Assembly: GCF_013386165.1 (NCBI RefSeq)
Contig: NZ_JACAOS010000018.1
Span: 347,382-411,381 of the forward strand
Direction of reading: 5' to 3'
Source: Pseudomonas gingeri
Lineage (GTDB): Bacteria > Pseudomonadota > Gammaproteobacteria > Pseudomonadales > Pseudomonadaceae
DNA: 64,000 nt
The notes beneath the pieces were generated by a model. It was not told the DNA's origin. It saw only the letters and a list, made by a program, of their open reading frames with translations, and did no database searches. A program made the translations under genes and the position numbers. This document shows, piece after piece, positions 51,099 to 59,441 of this stretch (positions within the stretch are counted from its first letter, which is position 1; each line of letters begins with the position of its first letter).

Positions 51099-51431
51099 AT
51101 GCTCAATGTCGAACAATTGAAATCCAGCGTGAACCGCATGTCCGCTGATGTGGTGCGTGAAGCGGTACTCGAATTGCGCCTGGACGGGCTGGTAACGGAA
51201 GGCAAGACACCCTTCAACAAGTTGCATTTCAATACCTGTTTCGCAGAAATCGAAGCGCTGTTCCAGCGCGCGGGTTATCACCGGCAACTGGATGTGGTGG
51301 GTTACCAGGGCCTGATGTACGCGCTCTACGATCCAGGACGCTGGGAGGCGGTGGATGTGTTGCGCTGGCTGAAGGACTACACCGAGGCGGCCGGTGCAAA
51401 GTTGCTGGGAGGCAAGATCGCCTCGGGCTGA
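51099..51431 (+). CDS. Uncharacterised SOS-controlled protein
   Basis: 110-aa acidic/helical protein with no recognised domain. Segments include LNVEQLKSSVNRMSADVVREAV, FNTCFAEIEALFQRAGYHRQLDVVGYQGLMY (landmarks only) and a glycine-containing C-terminus. Preceded by GAGGGTTAAAGC and by the LexA box at 50999, so it should be induced by DNA damage. P. aeruginosa has similarly sized LexA-regulated genes of unknown function, but orthology was not established. Confidence 0.8.
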   Translation: MLNVEQLKSSVNRMSADVVREAVLELRLDGLVTEGKTPFNKLHFNTCFAEIEALFQRAGYHRQLDVVGYQGLMYALYDPGRWEAVDVLRWLKDYTEAAGAKLLGGKIASG

Positions 51432-51529
51432 GGCTCTGGCAGGGAGGCTGGCGTGCGGATTGCGTTGCCCTAGGTTCTGCCGGGGTCTTGCGGGATAATG
51501 CCGGCTTGCCCAGCCGTTCGAGTCCTGCC

Positions 51530-52420
51530 ATGTCCGCCTTGCCCTTCAATGCCGCCGAGCACCAGGCCAGTACCTTGTACCTGCCACCCGGTTCGTGGGC
51601 CACGGTGCTGGATTGTCTGTGTGAACACTTCCAGGCGATCAGCCGCGAGCAATGGCTCGACCGCATTGCCCGTGGCCGGGTCCTGGACGCCGGGGGCGTG
51701 GCCATCAGCGCGCAGTTGCCTTATCGCGAGGGCCTGCGGATTCACTACTTTCGCGAGGTGCCGAACGAGACACCGATTCCGGTGATCGAGACGATCCTCT
51801 ACGCCGATGAGCATCTGGTGGTGGCCGACAAGCCGCATTTCCTGCCGGTGACGCCGGCCGGCGAGTATGTCGAGCAAACCTTGTTGCGGCGCCTGATCCA
51901 CCGTCTGGACAACCCGAATCTGGTGCCGCTGCACCGCATCGACCGGCACACTGCGGGCCTGGTACTGTTCTCGGCCAATCCCGCCAGTCGTTCGGCCTAT
52001 CAGACGCTGTTTCCGACACGGCAGATTGAAAAACGCTACGAGGCGATTGCCCGGGCCTTGCCGAACCTGTCGTTTCCGTTGGTGCATAAAAGCCGGCTGG
52101 TGGAGGGCGAGCCGTTTTTTCGCATGCGCGAAGGGTCCGGCACCAGCAATACCGAAACCGCGGTCGAGGTTGTGGAGAAGAACGGCGAGCTGTGGCGCTA
52201 CGGGCTGTATCCGGTGACGGGCAAGAAGCACCAGTTGCGGGTGCACATGGCGGCACTCGGCGCGGGCATCTGCAATGATCCGTTTTATCCACAGGTGCTC
52301 AAGGACGCCGTGGATGACTATGCCAACCCCCTCAAGCTGTTGGCCCAGGGTTTGCGCTTTCGCGACCCGATCAGTGGTCAGGAGCGCCACTTCGAGAGCG
52401 AAATCGTCCTGCGCTGGTGA
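51530..52420 (+). CDS. RluA-family RNA pseudouridine synthase
   Basis: 296-aa pseudouridine synthase. Catalytic motif LHRIDRHTAGLVLFS (Asp about residue 137), RQIEKRYEAIAR and LYPVTGKKHQLRVHMAALG are standard for RluA/RluC/TruC enzymes. The N-terminal part (LPPGSWATVLDCLCEHF) is S4-like. Target RNA unknown. ATG at 51530. Confidence 0.9.
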   Translation: MSALPFNAAEHQASTLYLPPGSWATVLDCLCEHFQAISREQWLDRIARGRVLDAGGVAISAQLPYREGLRIHYFREVPNETPIPVIETILYADEHLVVADKPHFLPVTPAGEYVEQTLLRRLIHRLDNPNLVPLHRIDRHTAGLVLFSANPASRSAYQTLFPTRQIEKRYEAIARALPNLSFPLVHKSRLVEGEPFFRMREGSGTSNTETAVEVVEKNGELWRYGLYPVTGKKHQLRVHMAALGAGICNDPFYPQVLKDAVDDYANPLKLLAQGLRFRDPISGQERHFESEIVLRW

Positions 52421-52432
52421 CACCTGCGGCCG

Positions 52433-52882
52433 TCAATGGCAGGTCTGGGCCTGGGCTGCGCTCACCGCCGCCCGCAGGCCGAGCAGGTAGCTGTCGACGC
52501 CGAAACCACAGATCTGTCCCCGGGCCACTTCGGCCAGCACCGACGGTTGGTGCAAGGGTTCGTTGCGATGGATATTGGCCATGTACAACTCGATCACCGG
52601 CACTGACAAGTGTGACAGGGCGTCGCGAATATCGTAGCTGCTCTGGGCCCAGGCGCCGGCATTGATCAGCACCGCGTCCACCTGTTCACGGGCGCCCTGG
52701 CGGATACGGATGCACATGGCCCCCTCGCTGTTGGTCTGGAAACTGGTGACATCCACGTCCAGCTCCCTGGCCAGCGTGCGCAGGCGCGCGTCGATCTGTT
52801 CCAGGGTGATGCCTGCATGGCGGATCGGCTCACACTTGCCGAACAGGTGGTGATTGAGGCCGTGCAGCATGAGGACTTTCAT
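52433..52882 (-). CDS. AroQ-fold protein with degenerate dehydroquinase active site
   Basis: 149-aa protein clearly built on the type II 3-dehydroquinate dehydratase fold: VLMLHGLNHHLFGKCEP (2-19), SFQTNSEGAM (47-56), LINAGAWAQSSYDIRDAL (72-89), PVIELYMANIHRNEP (95-109), GQICGFGVDSYLLGL (122-136). By alignment from memory with M. tuberculosis AroQ, only the Asn pair (N10, N74) remains: Arg19 is K16, Tyr24 is H22, His81 is Q80, His101 is Y100, Arg108 is N107, Arg112 is H111. So it is probably not a dehydroquinase. Usually annotated aroQ; I advise against that symbol. Confidence 0.82.
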   Translation of the reverse strand: MKVLMLHGLNHHLFGKCEPIRHAGITLEQIDARLRTLARELDVDVTSFQTNSEGAMCIRIRQGAREQVDAVLINAGAWAQSSYDIRDALSHLSVPVIELYMANIHRNEPLHQPSVLAEVARGQICGFGVDSYLLGLRAAVSAAQAQTCH

Positions 52883-52984
52883 GATTCAGCTACCGGAAGT
52901 GGAATGAGCCCGGATGAGGGATTCTTACAGGATAGGCCGTACCCGAGGGTTGTGCCTGCTGGCTGTCGCTGTTGGGCAGAAACG

Positions 52985-53011
52985 ACAGAGCCCGCGCAAG
53001 GCGGGCTCTGT
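52985..53011 (-). terminator. Rho-independent terminator of the YgdI-like gene
   Basis: ACAGAGCCCGC / GCGGGCTCTGT stem 20 bp after the stop codon, with a CGTTTCT tail on the minus strand. Confidence 0.75.
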
Positions 53012-53030
53012 GCTGCAAGCATCGAAGGGC

Positions 53031-53252
53031 TTACAGCTCTTTGACGGTACGCACCTGGTCCTTGTTGATGCGGGTTTTTTTACCGTCCAGTTGCTTGAAT
53101 TCGTAGAACCCTGAGTCTTCGTCGTATTTCGGGGTGTCCACCGCCTGGATTTCACGTCCGTCATTCAGGGTGATCACCGTCGGCGACGAGCAGCCGGCGA
53201 GGCCAGCCAGGGCGGTTGTCAGCAGGAGTGCGGCAAGAGTCCGTTGCGTCAT
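53031..53252 (-). CDS. YgdI/YgdR-family lipoprotein
   Basis: 73-aa lipoprotein. The signal peptide ends in the lipobox LAGC (LAGLAGCSS, acylated Cys about residue 21), followed by a small SH3-like domain with ITLNDGREIQAVDTPKYDEDSG and INKDQVRTVKEL, the YgdI/YgdR (DUF903) signature. Single-gene transcript with its own terminator. Confidence 0.92.
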   Translation of the reverse strand: MTQRTLAALLLTTALAGLAGCSSPTVITLNDGREIQAVDTPKYDEDSGFYEFKQLDGKKTRINKDQVRTVKEL

Positions 53253-53363
53253 GGTACTTCTCCGGAAAAGGGTGTTTTTTGAGGATAGCGTCGATTGATG
53301 TCAGAGCTGATGTATTACAACGCTGCTTGATAGTTTCTGACGGACATAGGCTCAGCAAGTTCC

Positions 53364-53963
53364 TTACGAGGCCTCATCAGAGGCGTGAATCGAGGGCTTC
53401 AGCAGCTCCGGGGTGTTCAGATTGGCCAGCCTCGGATCCCCGATCGGGCACTCCAGGGCCTGGGCCTGCAGTTGCAGCATGACCTGTCGCGGGCTGCGTT
53501 CGCCCAGGGCCCAGGCCTTTTCGAAGACCCCGGCGTGGGCCGTGGGGATCACGCATAACAGCGGTTCCCAGTGTTCGCCTTGGCGCAGCATCAGCGGTCG
53601 GGTCGGATCACGCTGAACGGCGTCGAGCATGGCCGTGAGCAGCGCGGCGTCGATCTGCGGCACATCGCAGGGCAGCACCAGCAGATGCCCGTGGCGTGCC
53701 ACCGCGAGGCCTGCGCGAATGCCGGCCAGGGGACCGGGAAAGTCGTTGTCGTCGTCGCTCACCAGCCGGTCGGCATAGGCCGCGTAGCGCTCCGGGTTGC
53801 GGTTGCAGGAAATGATCAGGTCATCGGTGAACGCTCGCGCCACGGCGTGCAGATGGGCGATCAGCGGCTGTCCGCGCCATTCCAGCAAGCCTTTGTCCTG
53901 GCCGCCCATGCGTTGGCCACGACCGCCGGCCAGGAGCAGAATGGAAAGGTCGTTCACGGGCAT
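53364..53963 (-). CDS. mobA: Molybdenum cofactor guanylyltransferase
   Basis: Attaches GMP to molybdopterin to form the bis-MGD cofactor used by nitrate reductase and formate dehydrogenases. The 199-aa protein opens with the nucleotidyltransferase motif LLLAGGRGQRMGGQDKGLL (about residues 9-27), and LPCDVPQID (about 98-106) binds metal. Divergent from moaB-moeA by 80 bp, likely sharing a control region. Confidence 0.95.
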   Translation of the reverse strand: MPVNDLSILLLAGGRGQRMGGQDKGLLEWRGQPLIAHLHAVARAFTDDLIISCNRNPERYAAYADRLVSDDDNDFPGPLAGIRAGLAVARHGHLLVLPCDVPQIDAALLTAMLDAVQRDPTRPLMLRQGEHWEPLLCVIPTAHAGVFEKAWALGERSPRQVMLQLQAQALECPIGDPRLANLNTPELLKPSIHASDEAS

Positions 53964-54043
53964 GGGCAGTCTCGGCAGCAGCGATAAAAACGGACGCTGT
54001 GATATAACACCGGGCTGTTCTTCCTTACAACTGGACCGAGCCT

Positions 54044-54583
54044 ATGAAAGCCAAGGCTGATACACCTTTCGTACCGCTGAACATCGCGGTCTTGACTGTC
54101 AGTGACACCCGTACCTTTGATAACGACACCTCGGGGCAGGTCTTCGTCGACCGCCTGACCGCCGCCGGGCACCGTCTCGCCGAGCGGGTCTTGCTCAAGG
54201 ACGACCTGTACCGGATTCGCGCGCAGGTCGCCAGCTGGATCGCCGAAGACGTGGTTCAGGTCGTGCTGATCACTGGCGGCACCGGTTTTACCGGCCGTGA
54301 CAGCACCCCGGAAGCCGTGACCTGCCTGCTGGACAAACAGGTCGACGGTTTTGGCGAACTGTTCCGGCAGATCTCCGTCGCGGATATCGGCACTTCCACC
54401 GTGCAGTCCCGGGCGCTGGCCGGCCTGGCCAACGGCACCCTGGTCTGCTGCCTGCCGGGTTCGACCAACGCGGTGCGCACCGGCTGGGACGGGATCCTGG
54501 CCGAGCAGTTGGACTCGCGCCATCGCCCGTGCAACTTCGTCCCTCATCTGAAACAGGCAGAACCTTGTGAATCCCGCGGGTAA
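54044..54583 (+). CDS. moaB: Molybdenum cofactor biosynthesis protein B (MogA-like adenylyltransferase family)
   Basis: 179-aa member of the MoaB/MogA family that adenylylates molybdopterin. Motifs: VLTVSDTRTFDNDTSG (about residues 15-30), LITGGTGFTGRDSTPEAV (about 74-91) and CCLPGSTNAVRTGWD. Its 3' end overlaps the moeA start region by 17 bp, so both are translated from one mRNA. Confidence 0.95.
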   Translation: MKAKADTPFVPLNIAVLTVSDTRTFDNDTSGQVFVDRLTAAGHRLAERVLLKDDLYRIRAQVASWIAEDVVQVVLITGGTGFTGRDSTPEAVTCLLDKQVDGFGELFRQISVADIGTSTVQSRALAGLANGTLVCCLPGSTNAVRTGWDGILAEQLDSRHRPCNFVPHLKQAEPCESRG

Positions 54584-55793
54584 GCCGGGCAAGCTCGGTG
54601 CGTTGATGCCGGTGGAAGTCGCCCTGGCCCGGCTATTGGCGCTGGCCGAGGCGGCGCCGATCCGCGAGGCGCAGCGCGTGCCATTGGCACAGGTCGATGG
54701 CCGGGTGTTGGCCGAGGACCTGGTTTCCAGTCTTGACCTGCCGCCCTGGCCCAACAGCGCCATGGACGGTTATGCCTTGCGCCTGGCCGATTGGCACGGC
54801 GAACCGCTGCCGGTCAGCCAGCGGATCTTTGCCGGGCAGGCTCCCGAGCCTTTGCAGGCGGGAACCTGCGCGCGGATCTTTACCGGCGCCCCGGTGCCGG
54901 CGGGGGCCGATTGCGTCGAAATGCAGGAAAACGCCGAGGTGCTCGCCGATGGGCGGGTGCGCTTTATCGAAACGCTGGTGGTTGAGCAGAATATCCGCCC
55001 CCAGGGCCAGGAAACCACCGTGGGTGAGGTGGTGTTGGCCGCCGGGACCCGATTGGGGCCGATTGAACAGGGGCTGGCGGCGTCCCTCGGCTGTGCCGAA
55101 CTGAACGTGGTGCGGCGGGTGCGGGTGGCCGTGCTGTCCACCGGCGACGAGCTGGTCGAACCGGGCCAGCCGCTGGGGCCGGGACAGATCTACAACAGCA
55201 ACCGTGTGTTGCTGTGCAGCTGGTTGACGCGCCAGGGTTGCGAGGTAGTGGATGCCGGGATCCTGCCGGATGATCTGGAGGCGACCCGCCAGCGCCTGAC
55301 ACAGTTGGGCGATGTCGACCTGATCCTGTCCACGGGCGGGGTCTCGGTGGGCGAAGCGGACTTTCTCGGGATCGCCTTGCGTGAGGCGGGCGAGCTGGAG
55401 CTGTGGAAGCTGGCGATCAAACCGGGCAAGCCCCTGACCTTCGGGCATTTCCGTGGCGTGCCGGTGATCGGCTTGCCGGGCAATCCGGCTTCGACCCTGG
55501 TGACCTTCGCGCTGTTGGCCCGGCCTTATCTGTTGCGCCGTCAGGGCGTGCAGGAGGTGCAGCCGTTGCAGTTCAAGGTGCCGGCCGGGTTTGTCTGGCC
55601 CAAGCCGGGCAATCGCCGCGAATACCTGCGTGGCCGCCTGGAAAACGGCCGGGCGATCATCTACCGCAACCAGAGCTCCGGCGTGCTGCGCAGCGCGGCC
55701 TGGGCCGAGGGGCTGGTCGAGGTGCTGGAAGAGAGCACCCTGGTGGAAGGCGATTGGGTGAACTTTATTCCGCTGAGCGAAGTGCTGGGCTAG
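54567..55793 (+). CDS. moeA: Molybdopterin molybdenumtransferase
   Basis: Inserts molybdate into adenylylated molybdopterin. 408-aa MoeA with DLPPWPNSAMDGYAL (about residues 57-71), IFTGAPVPAGADCVEMQE (about 106-123), VLSTGDELVEPGQPLGPGQIYNSN (landmark STGDELV, about 191) and GLPGNPASTLVTF (about 303-315). GTG at 54567 or ATG at 54606 could be the start; the GTG gives overlap coupling to moaB. Confidence 0.94.
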   Translation: MNPAGKPGKLGALMPVEVALARLLALAEAAPIREAQRVPLAQVDGRVLAEDLVSSLDLPPWPNSAMDGYALRLADWHGEPLPVSQRIFAGQAPEPLQAGTCARIFTGAPVPAGADCVEMQENAEVLADGRVRFIETLVVEQNIRPQGQETTVGEVVLAAGTRLGPIEQGLAASLGCAELNVVRRVRVAVLSTGDELVEPGQPLGPGQIYNSNRVLLCSWLTRQGCEVVDAGILPDDLEATRQRLTQLGDVDLILSTGGVSVGEADFLGIALREAGELELWKLAIKPGKPLTFGHFRGVPVIGLPGNPASTLVTFALLARPYLLRRQGVQEVQPLQFKVPAGFVWPKPGNRREYLRGRLENGRAIIYRNQSSGVLRSAAWAEGLVEVLEESTLVEGDWVNFIPLSEVLG

Positions 55794-55825
55794 GCCGACG
55801 ATATTTCACGCTGAAACGCCGTACT

Positions 55826-55914
55826 TGTAGGAGCCGGCTTGCTGGCGATAGCGATTCTCCAGGCGACAACGATGTCGGCTGTCAGATTGCATCGTCAGCA
55901 AGCCGGCTCCTACA
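55826..55914. repeat. REPIN-type repeat pair (GCCGGCTTGCTGGCGAT family)
   Basis: TGTAGGAGCCGGCTTGCTGG and complementary arm ending GCCGGCTCCTACA between convergent moeA and anr. Confidence 0.85.
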
Positions 55915-55938
55915 GGGATCGTGTTGAGTCCAGTCGAA

Positions 55939-56673
55939 TCAGCCTTCCAGCGACCCACCCGCCAGCGCGCACAGCTGGATCGGGTCGAGGATATGGATTT
56001 CCTTGCCTTCGGCGGCAATCAACTCATTGGTCTGAAAGCGGGTAAAGACCCGCGAGACGGTTTCCACCGCCAGCCCCAGGTAGTTGCCGATCTCGTTGCG
56101 CGACATGCTCAGGCGGAACTGGTTGGCCGAGAAGCCCCGGGCGCGGAAACGCGCCGACAGGTTGACCAGGAACGTCGCGATGCGCTCATCCGCGGTCTTT
56201 TTCGACAGCAACAACATCATTTGCTGGTCATCACGAATTTCCCTGCTCATCACCCGCATCAACTGGCGGCGCAGCTGCGGCAGTTGCAGGGCCAGTTCGT
56301 CCAGGCGCTCGAAGGGAATCTCGCAGACCGAGGTGGTTTCCAGCGCCTGGGCCGAGACCGGGTAGGTTTCGGTGTCCATCCCCGACAGGCCGACCAGCTC
56401 GCTCGGCAAATGAAAACCAGTGATCTGTTCTTCGCCGCCATCACTCAGGCTGAAGGTCTTCAGTGCACCGGAGCGCACCGCATAGACCGACCCGAACGTA
56501 TCGCCCTGACGAAACAGGAACTCGCCTTTCTTCAGTGGTCGGCCGCGCTTGACGATTTCGTCCAGCGCATCCATGTCCTCCAGATTCAGCGAAAGTGGCA
56601 GGCAGAGAGGGGCCAGGCTGCAATCCTTGCAATGGGCCTGACTGTGGGTGCGCAATTTCACGGGCTCGGACAT
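55939..56673 (-). CDS. anr: Anaerobic global regulator ANR (FNR type)
   Basis: Oxygen-sensing activator of 244 aa. Four cysteines for the [4Fe-4S] cluster: CKDC and CLP (C15, C18, C24) and a later one in TTSVCEIPF (about residue 110). A cNMP-like sensor fold is followed by a CRP HTH: MSRNEIGNYLGLAVETVSRVFTRFQ (landmark LAVETVSRV, about 199-207). It binds TTGAT-N4-ATCAA; such a site lies before hemN. Controls cbb3 oxidase, denitrification and arginine fermentation genes in pseudomonads. Confidence 0.96.
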   Translation of the reverse strand: MSEPVKLRTHSQAHCKDCSLAPLCLPLSLNLEDMDALDEIVKRGRPLKKGEFLFRQGDTFGSVYAVRSGALKTFSLSDGGEEQITGFHLPSELVGLSGMDTETYPVSAQALETTSVCEIPFERLDELALQLPQLRRQLMRVMSREIRDDQQMMLLLSKKTADERIATFLVNLSARFRARGFSANQFRLSMSRNEIGNYLGLAVETVSRVFTRFQTNELIAAEGKEIHILDPIQLCALAGGSLEG

Positions 56674-56854
56674 TTCTTAAATCCTTGTGGGAAAACACAC
56701 ATAAGACGTAAGGGTAACCCAGCAAGGGCCGCTCGGACCAGCCTGCGCCAAAATGGCGCACCTGTTTCGCAGGCCACCGTGACCTTTCCGGTGGGTTTTG
56801 CCTGAGCCGTGCTCCACAGATCCGCGGCCTGGCAACCCAGCGCCACCCGATCCT

Positions 56855-58237
56855 TCAGATCACCCGTGAAAAACGCTGGCGGTTCTGCTGTTCCAGGTAG
56901 GCATCGAACACCATGCACACCGACCGCACCAACAGGCGTCCCGCTGGCAGCACCGTGAGCCGCTCGCGGTCGAGTTCGATCAGGCCGTCCGCGGACATTT
57001 CCGTCAGACGGGGCCAGAGCGCGGCGAAGTAACCGCCGAAGTCGATATTGAACTGGCGCTCGATAGCGGCGAATTCCAGGCTGAAGTTACAGATGATCTG
57101 CTGGATCACGGCCCGCCGCAGGCGGTCGTCGGCGTTGCACAGCAGGCCACGGCTGGTGGCCAGTTGCGCGCCGGCGAGGGTGTTGTGGTACTGGTTCAGG
57201 TCACTGCTGTTCTGGCAGTAGAGGTCGCCGATCTGGCTGATGGCCGACACGCCGAGGCCGATCAGGTCGCAATGGCCGTGGGTGGTATAGCCCTGGAAAT
57301 TGCGTTGCAGGGTCGACTCCTCCTGGGCAATCGCCAGTTCGTCGTCGGGCAGGGCGAAGTGGTCCATGCCGATATAGCGGTAGCCGGCGGCGGTGAGTTG
57401 CTCGATGGTGCGGTGGAGCATTTCCAGCTTGTCGGCCGGGGCCGGCAACTCGTTGCCGTTGATCCGCCGCTGCGGCATGAAGCGCTCGGGCAGGTGGGCG
57501 TAGTTGAACACCGACAGGCGATCGGGTTGCAGGTTGATCACTTCGTCGACGGTGCGGGCGAAGTGATCCGGGGTCTGCTTGGGCAGGCCGTAGATCAGGT
57601 CGATATTGATCGAACGGAACTGCAGGGTCCGCGCCGCCTCGATGATCGCGCGGGTTTCCTCCAGGCTTTGCAGGCGGTTGACCGCCCGTTGCACAGTCGG
57701 GTCGAGGTCCTGCAGGCCGACGCTGACCCGGTTGAAACCCAGTTCGCGGAGCAGGCCCATGGTCGACCAGTCGGCTTCCCGCGGATCGATTTCGATGCCG
57801 TAGTCGCCGGAGTCGTCGTCCAGCAGGTTGAAGTGCTGGCGCAGGCAGGTCATCAGTTGCCGCAGTTCGTCATGGCTGAGAAAGGTCGGGGTGCCGCCGC
57901 CCAGGTGCAGTTGCTCGACTTTCTGCGCCGGGTTCAGGTGGCAGGCCACCAGTTGGATTTCCTGTTCCAGGCGTTGCAGGTAGGGCAGGGCGCGACCGCG
58001 GTCCTTGGTGATGATCTTGTTGCAGGCGCAGTAGTAGCAGATGTTCGCGCAGAACGGCACGTGCACATACAACGACAGGGGCCGCAGGGCCTTGCGGCTG
58101 TCGCGCAGGGCGTGGAGCAGGTCGAAGGTGCCGACCTGGCTGTTGAACTGCACGGCGGTGGGATAGGAGGTGTAGCGCGGTCCCGCGAGGTCGTAGCGGT
58201 GGATCAGATCTGAGTCCCAACGAATGGCGTCGAGCAT
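56855..58237 (-). CDS. hemN: Oxygen-independent coproporphyrinogen III oxidase
   Basis: Radical-SAM enzyme for heme synthesis when oxygen is scarce; 460 aa. N-terminal YDLAGPRYTSYPTAVQF and the cluster motif CANICYYC (CxxxCxxC, about residues 62-69) followed by GGGTPTFL are typical. The ATG at 58237 has homology-supported start MLDAIRWDSDLIHRYD. Preceded by a perfect ANR box, and anr lies downstream on the same strand. Confidence 0.96.
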   Translation of the reverse strand: MLDAIRWDSDLIHRYDLAGPRYTSYPTAVQFNSQVGTFDLLHALRDSRKALRPLSLYVHVPFCANICYYCACNKIITKDRGRALPYLQRLEQEIQLVACHLNPAQKVEQLHLGGGTPTFLSHDELRQLMTCLRQHFNLLDDDSGDYGIEIDPREADWSTMGLLRELGFNRVSVGLQDLDPTVQRAVNRLQSLEETRAIIEAARTLQFRSINIDLIYGLPKQTPDHFARTVDEVINLQPDRLSVFNYAHLPERFMPQRRINGNELPAPADKLEMLHRTIEQLTAAGYRYIGMDHFALPDDELAIAQEESTLQRNFQGYTTHGHCDLIGLGVSAISQIGDLYCQNSSDLNQYHNTLAGAQLATSRGLLCNADDRLRRAVIQQIICNFSLEFAAIERQFNIDFGGYFAALWPRLTEMSADGLIELDRERLTVLPAGRLLVRSVCMVFDAYLEQQNRQRFSRVI

Positions 58238-58299
58238 GCGGGCGTTCCCCCGGATTGGCTGCAATATCCGGAGTCTAGGGGGATCGGGCAGGGGCCATG

Positions 58300-58313
58300 T
58301 TGATTTGCATCAA
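58300..58313. promoter_or_regulatory. ANR/FNR box upstream of hemN
   Basis: TTGATTTGCATCAA, perfect TTGAT-N4-ATCAA consensus, 63 bp before the hemN start; centred where class II activation would fit if transcription begins about 40 bp downstream. Confidence 0.88.
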
Positions 58314-58383
58314 GGGTGCCTGGAGGCGATAACTGTAGATGCCGTCTTGCCTGCCAACGCGCCACGACGATCGACGCGGCCCT

Positions 58384-58469
58384 TGTAGGAGCCGGCTTGC
58401 TGGCGATGGTATCGACGCGGTGTTCTGTCAAACCGAGTCGCCTGGATCGCCAGCAAGCCGGCTCCTACA
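58384..58469. repeat. REPIN-type repeat pair (GCCGGCTTGCTGGCGAT family)
   Basis: TGTAGGAGCCGGCTTGCTGG and complementary arm ending GCCGGCTCCTACA between hemN and the TauE-like gene. Confidence 0.85.
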
Positions 58470-58485
58470 GATACGCGTTCCGGGT

Positions 58486-59169
58486 CTAGTGCCCCATCAG
58501 CCAATGCTGATGCGGTCCCGGCAAGGTCCACAGGCCGAACAGGATCACCAGCAGGCCACCGCTCATGCGCACGCTGCGTTTGCGCAGCACCGCCGTGACC
58601 CGTTCCGCCGCCAGCCCGGTGGCCAGCAGCACCGGCCAGGTGCCGAGGCCGAAAGCCAGCATCAACAAGCCACTGTCGACGGCGTTGCCCTGGCTCGCCG
58701 CCCAGAGCAGGGTGCTGTAGACCAATCCGCACGGCAGCCAGCCCCAGAGCGCGCCCAGCAGCAAGGCCCGGGGCAGGCTCGACACCGGCAGCAGGCGGTT
58801 GGCCAGCGGCTGGATATGCCGCCACAGGCCGCGTCCGAGGCTTTCTATGCGGGTCAGGCCGCTCCACCAGCCGGCGAGGTACAGGCCCATGCTGATCAAC
58901 AGCAGGCCGGCGATCACCCGCAGAAACAGCGCCGCCGGACTGCTGGCCACGGCCCAGCCGGCCAGGCCGATCAGCAGGCCGGCGCTGGCATAGCTGAGAA
59001 TGCGTCCGAGGTTGTAGGCCAGCAGCAGCCGGAAGCGTCGGCTGCGTTGTTCCTTGGGAATCGCCAGGGTCAGGGCGCCCATCAGGCCACCGCACATGCC
59101 CAGGCAATGACCGCCGCCAAGCAGGCCGAGAATCAGCGCCGAGACCAGCAGGGGCGCCAGCTCAAACAT
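58486..59169 (-). CDS. TauE/SafE- (DsbD-like) family membrane protein linked to cbb3 assembly
   Basis: 227-aa protein with about six membrane helices. Conserved small-residue/Cys motifs GGGHCLGMCGGLMG (about residues 18-31, first helix) and WGWLPCGLVYSTLLWA (about 142-157) place it in the sulfite-exporter TauE/UreH-like family, whose members near ccoS are thought to handle copper or redox in cbb3 oxidase maturation. It overlaps ccoS by 8 bp. Confidence 0.85.
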   Translation of the reverse strand: MFELAPLLVSALILGLLGGGHCLGMCGGLMGALTLAIPKEQRSRRFRLLLAYNLGRILSYASAGLLIGLAGWAVASSPAALFLRVIAGLLLISMGLYLAGWWSGLTRIESLGRGLWRHIQPLANRLLPVSSLPRALLLGALWGWLPCGLVYSTLLWAASQGNAVDSGLLMLAFGLGTWPVLLATGLAAERVTAVLRKRSVRMSGGLLVILFGLWTLPGPHQHWLMGH

Positions 59170-59377
59170 GGGGCGGGGCCTTGTCGTGCTTGTCCACGGT
59201 GGGCTTGACCTCTTCGACGGCGGCGGTGTGTTTCGGGTCCTGGTCGTCGAACAGGATGCTGTGGGCCGGGCCTTCGAGGTCGTCGTACTGGCCGCTGTCC
59301 ACGGCCCAGAAGAAGATATAGACGGCGATGGCCACGATCAGCAGCGCGGCGGGGATCATCACGTAGAGAGCTGGCAT
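59162..59377 (-). CDS. ccoS: cbb3-type cytochrome oxidase assembly protein CcoS
   Basis: 71-aa single-helix membrane protein (YVMIPAALLIVAIAVYIFFWAV) followed by SGQYDDLEGPAHSILFDD, which is the CcoS signature. Needed for incorporation of heme and copper into cbb3 oxidase in other bacteria. Lies between ccoI and the TauE-like gene in the usual ccoGHIS order. Confidence 0.93.
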   Translation of the reverse strand: MPALYVMIPAALLIVAIAVYIFFWAVDSGQYDDLEGPAHSILFDDQDPKHTAAVEEVKPTVDKHDKAPPHV

Positions 59378-59441
59378 GGGAACTCCGTGCCCGCGCGGCT
59401 CAGGCCGGCAGCGGGCTTTGCTTTTTCATAAACTATCACTT

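Noticed and set aside
52433..52882. Naming this gene aroQ
   Set aside because: Catalytic residues are replaced throughout, so the dehydroquinase name would mislead.
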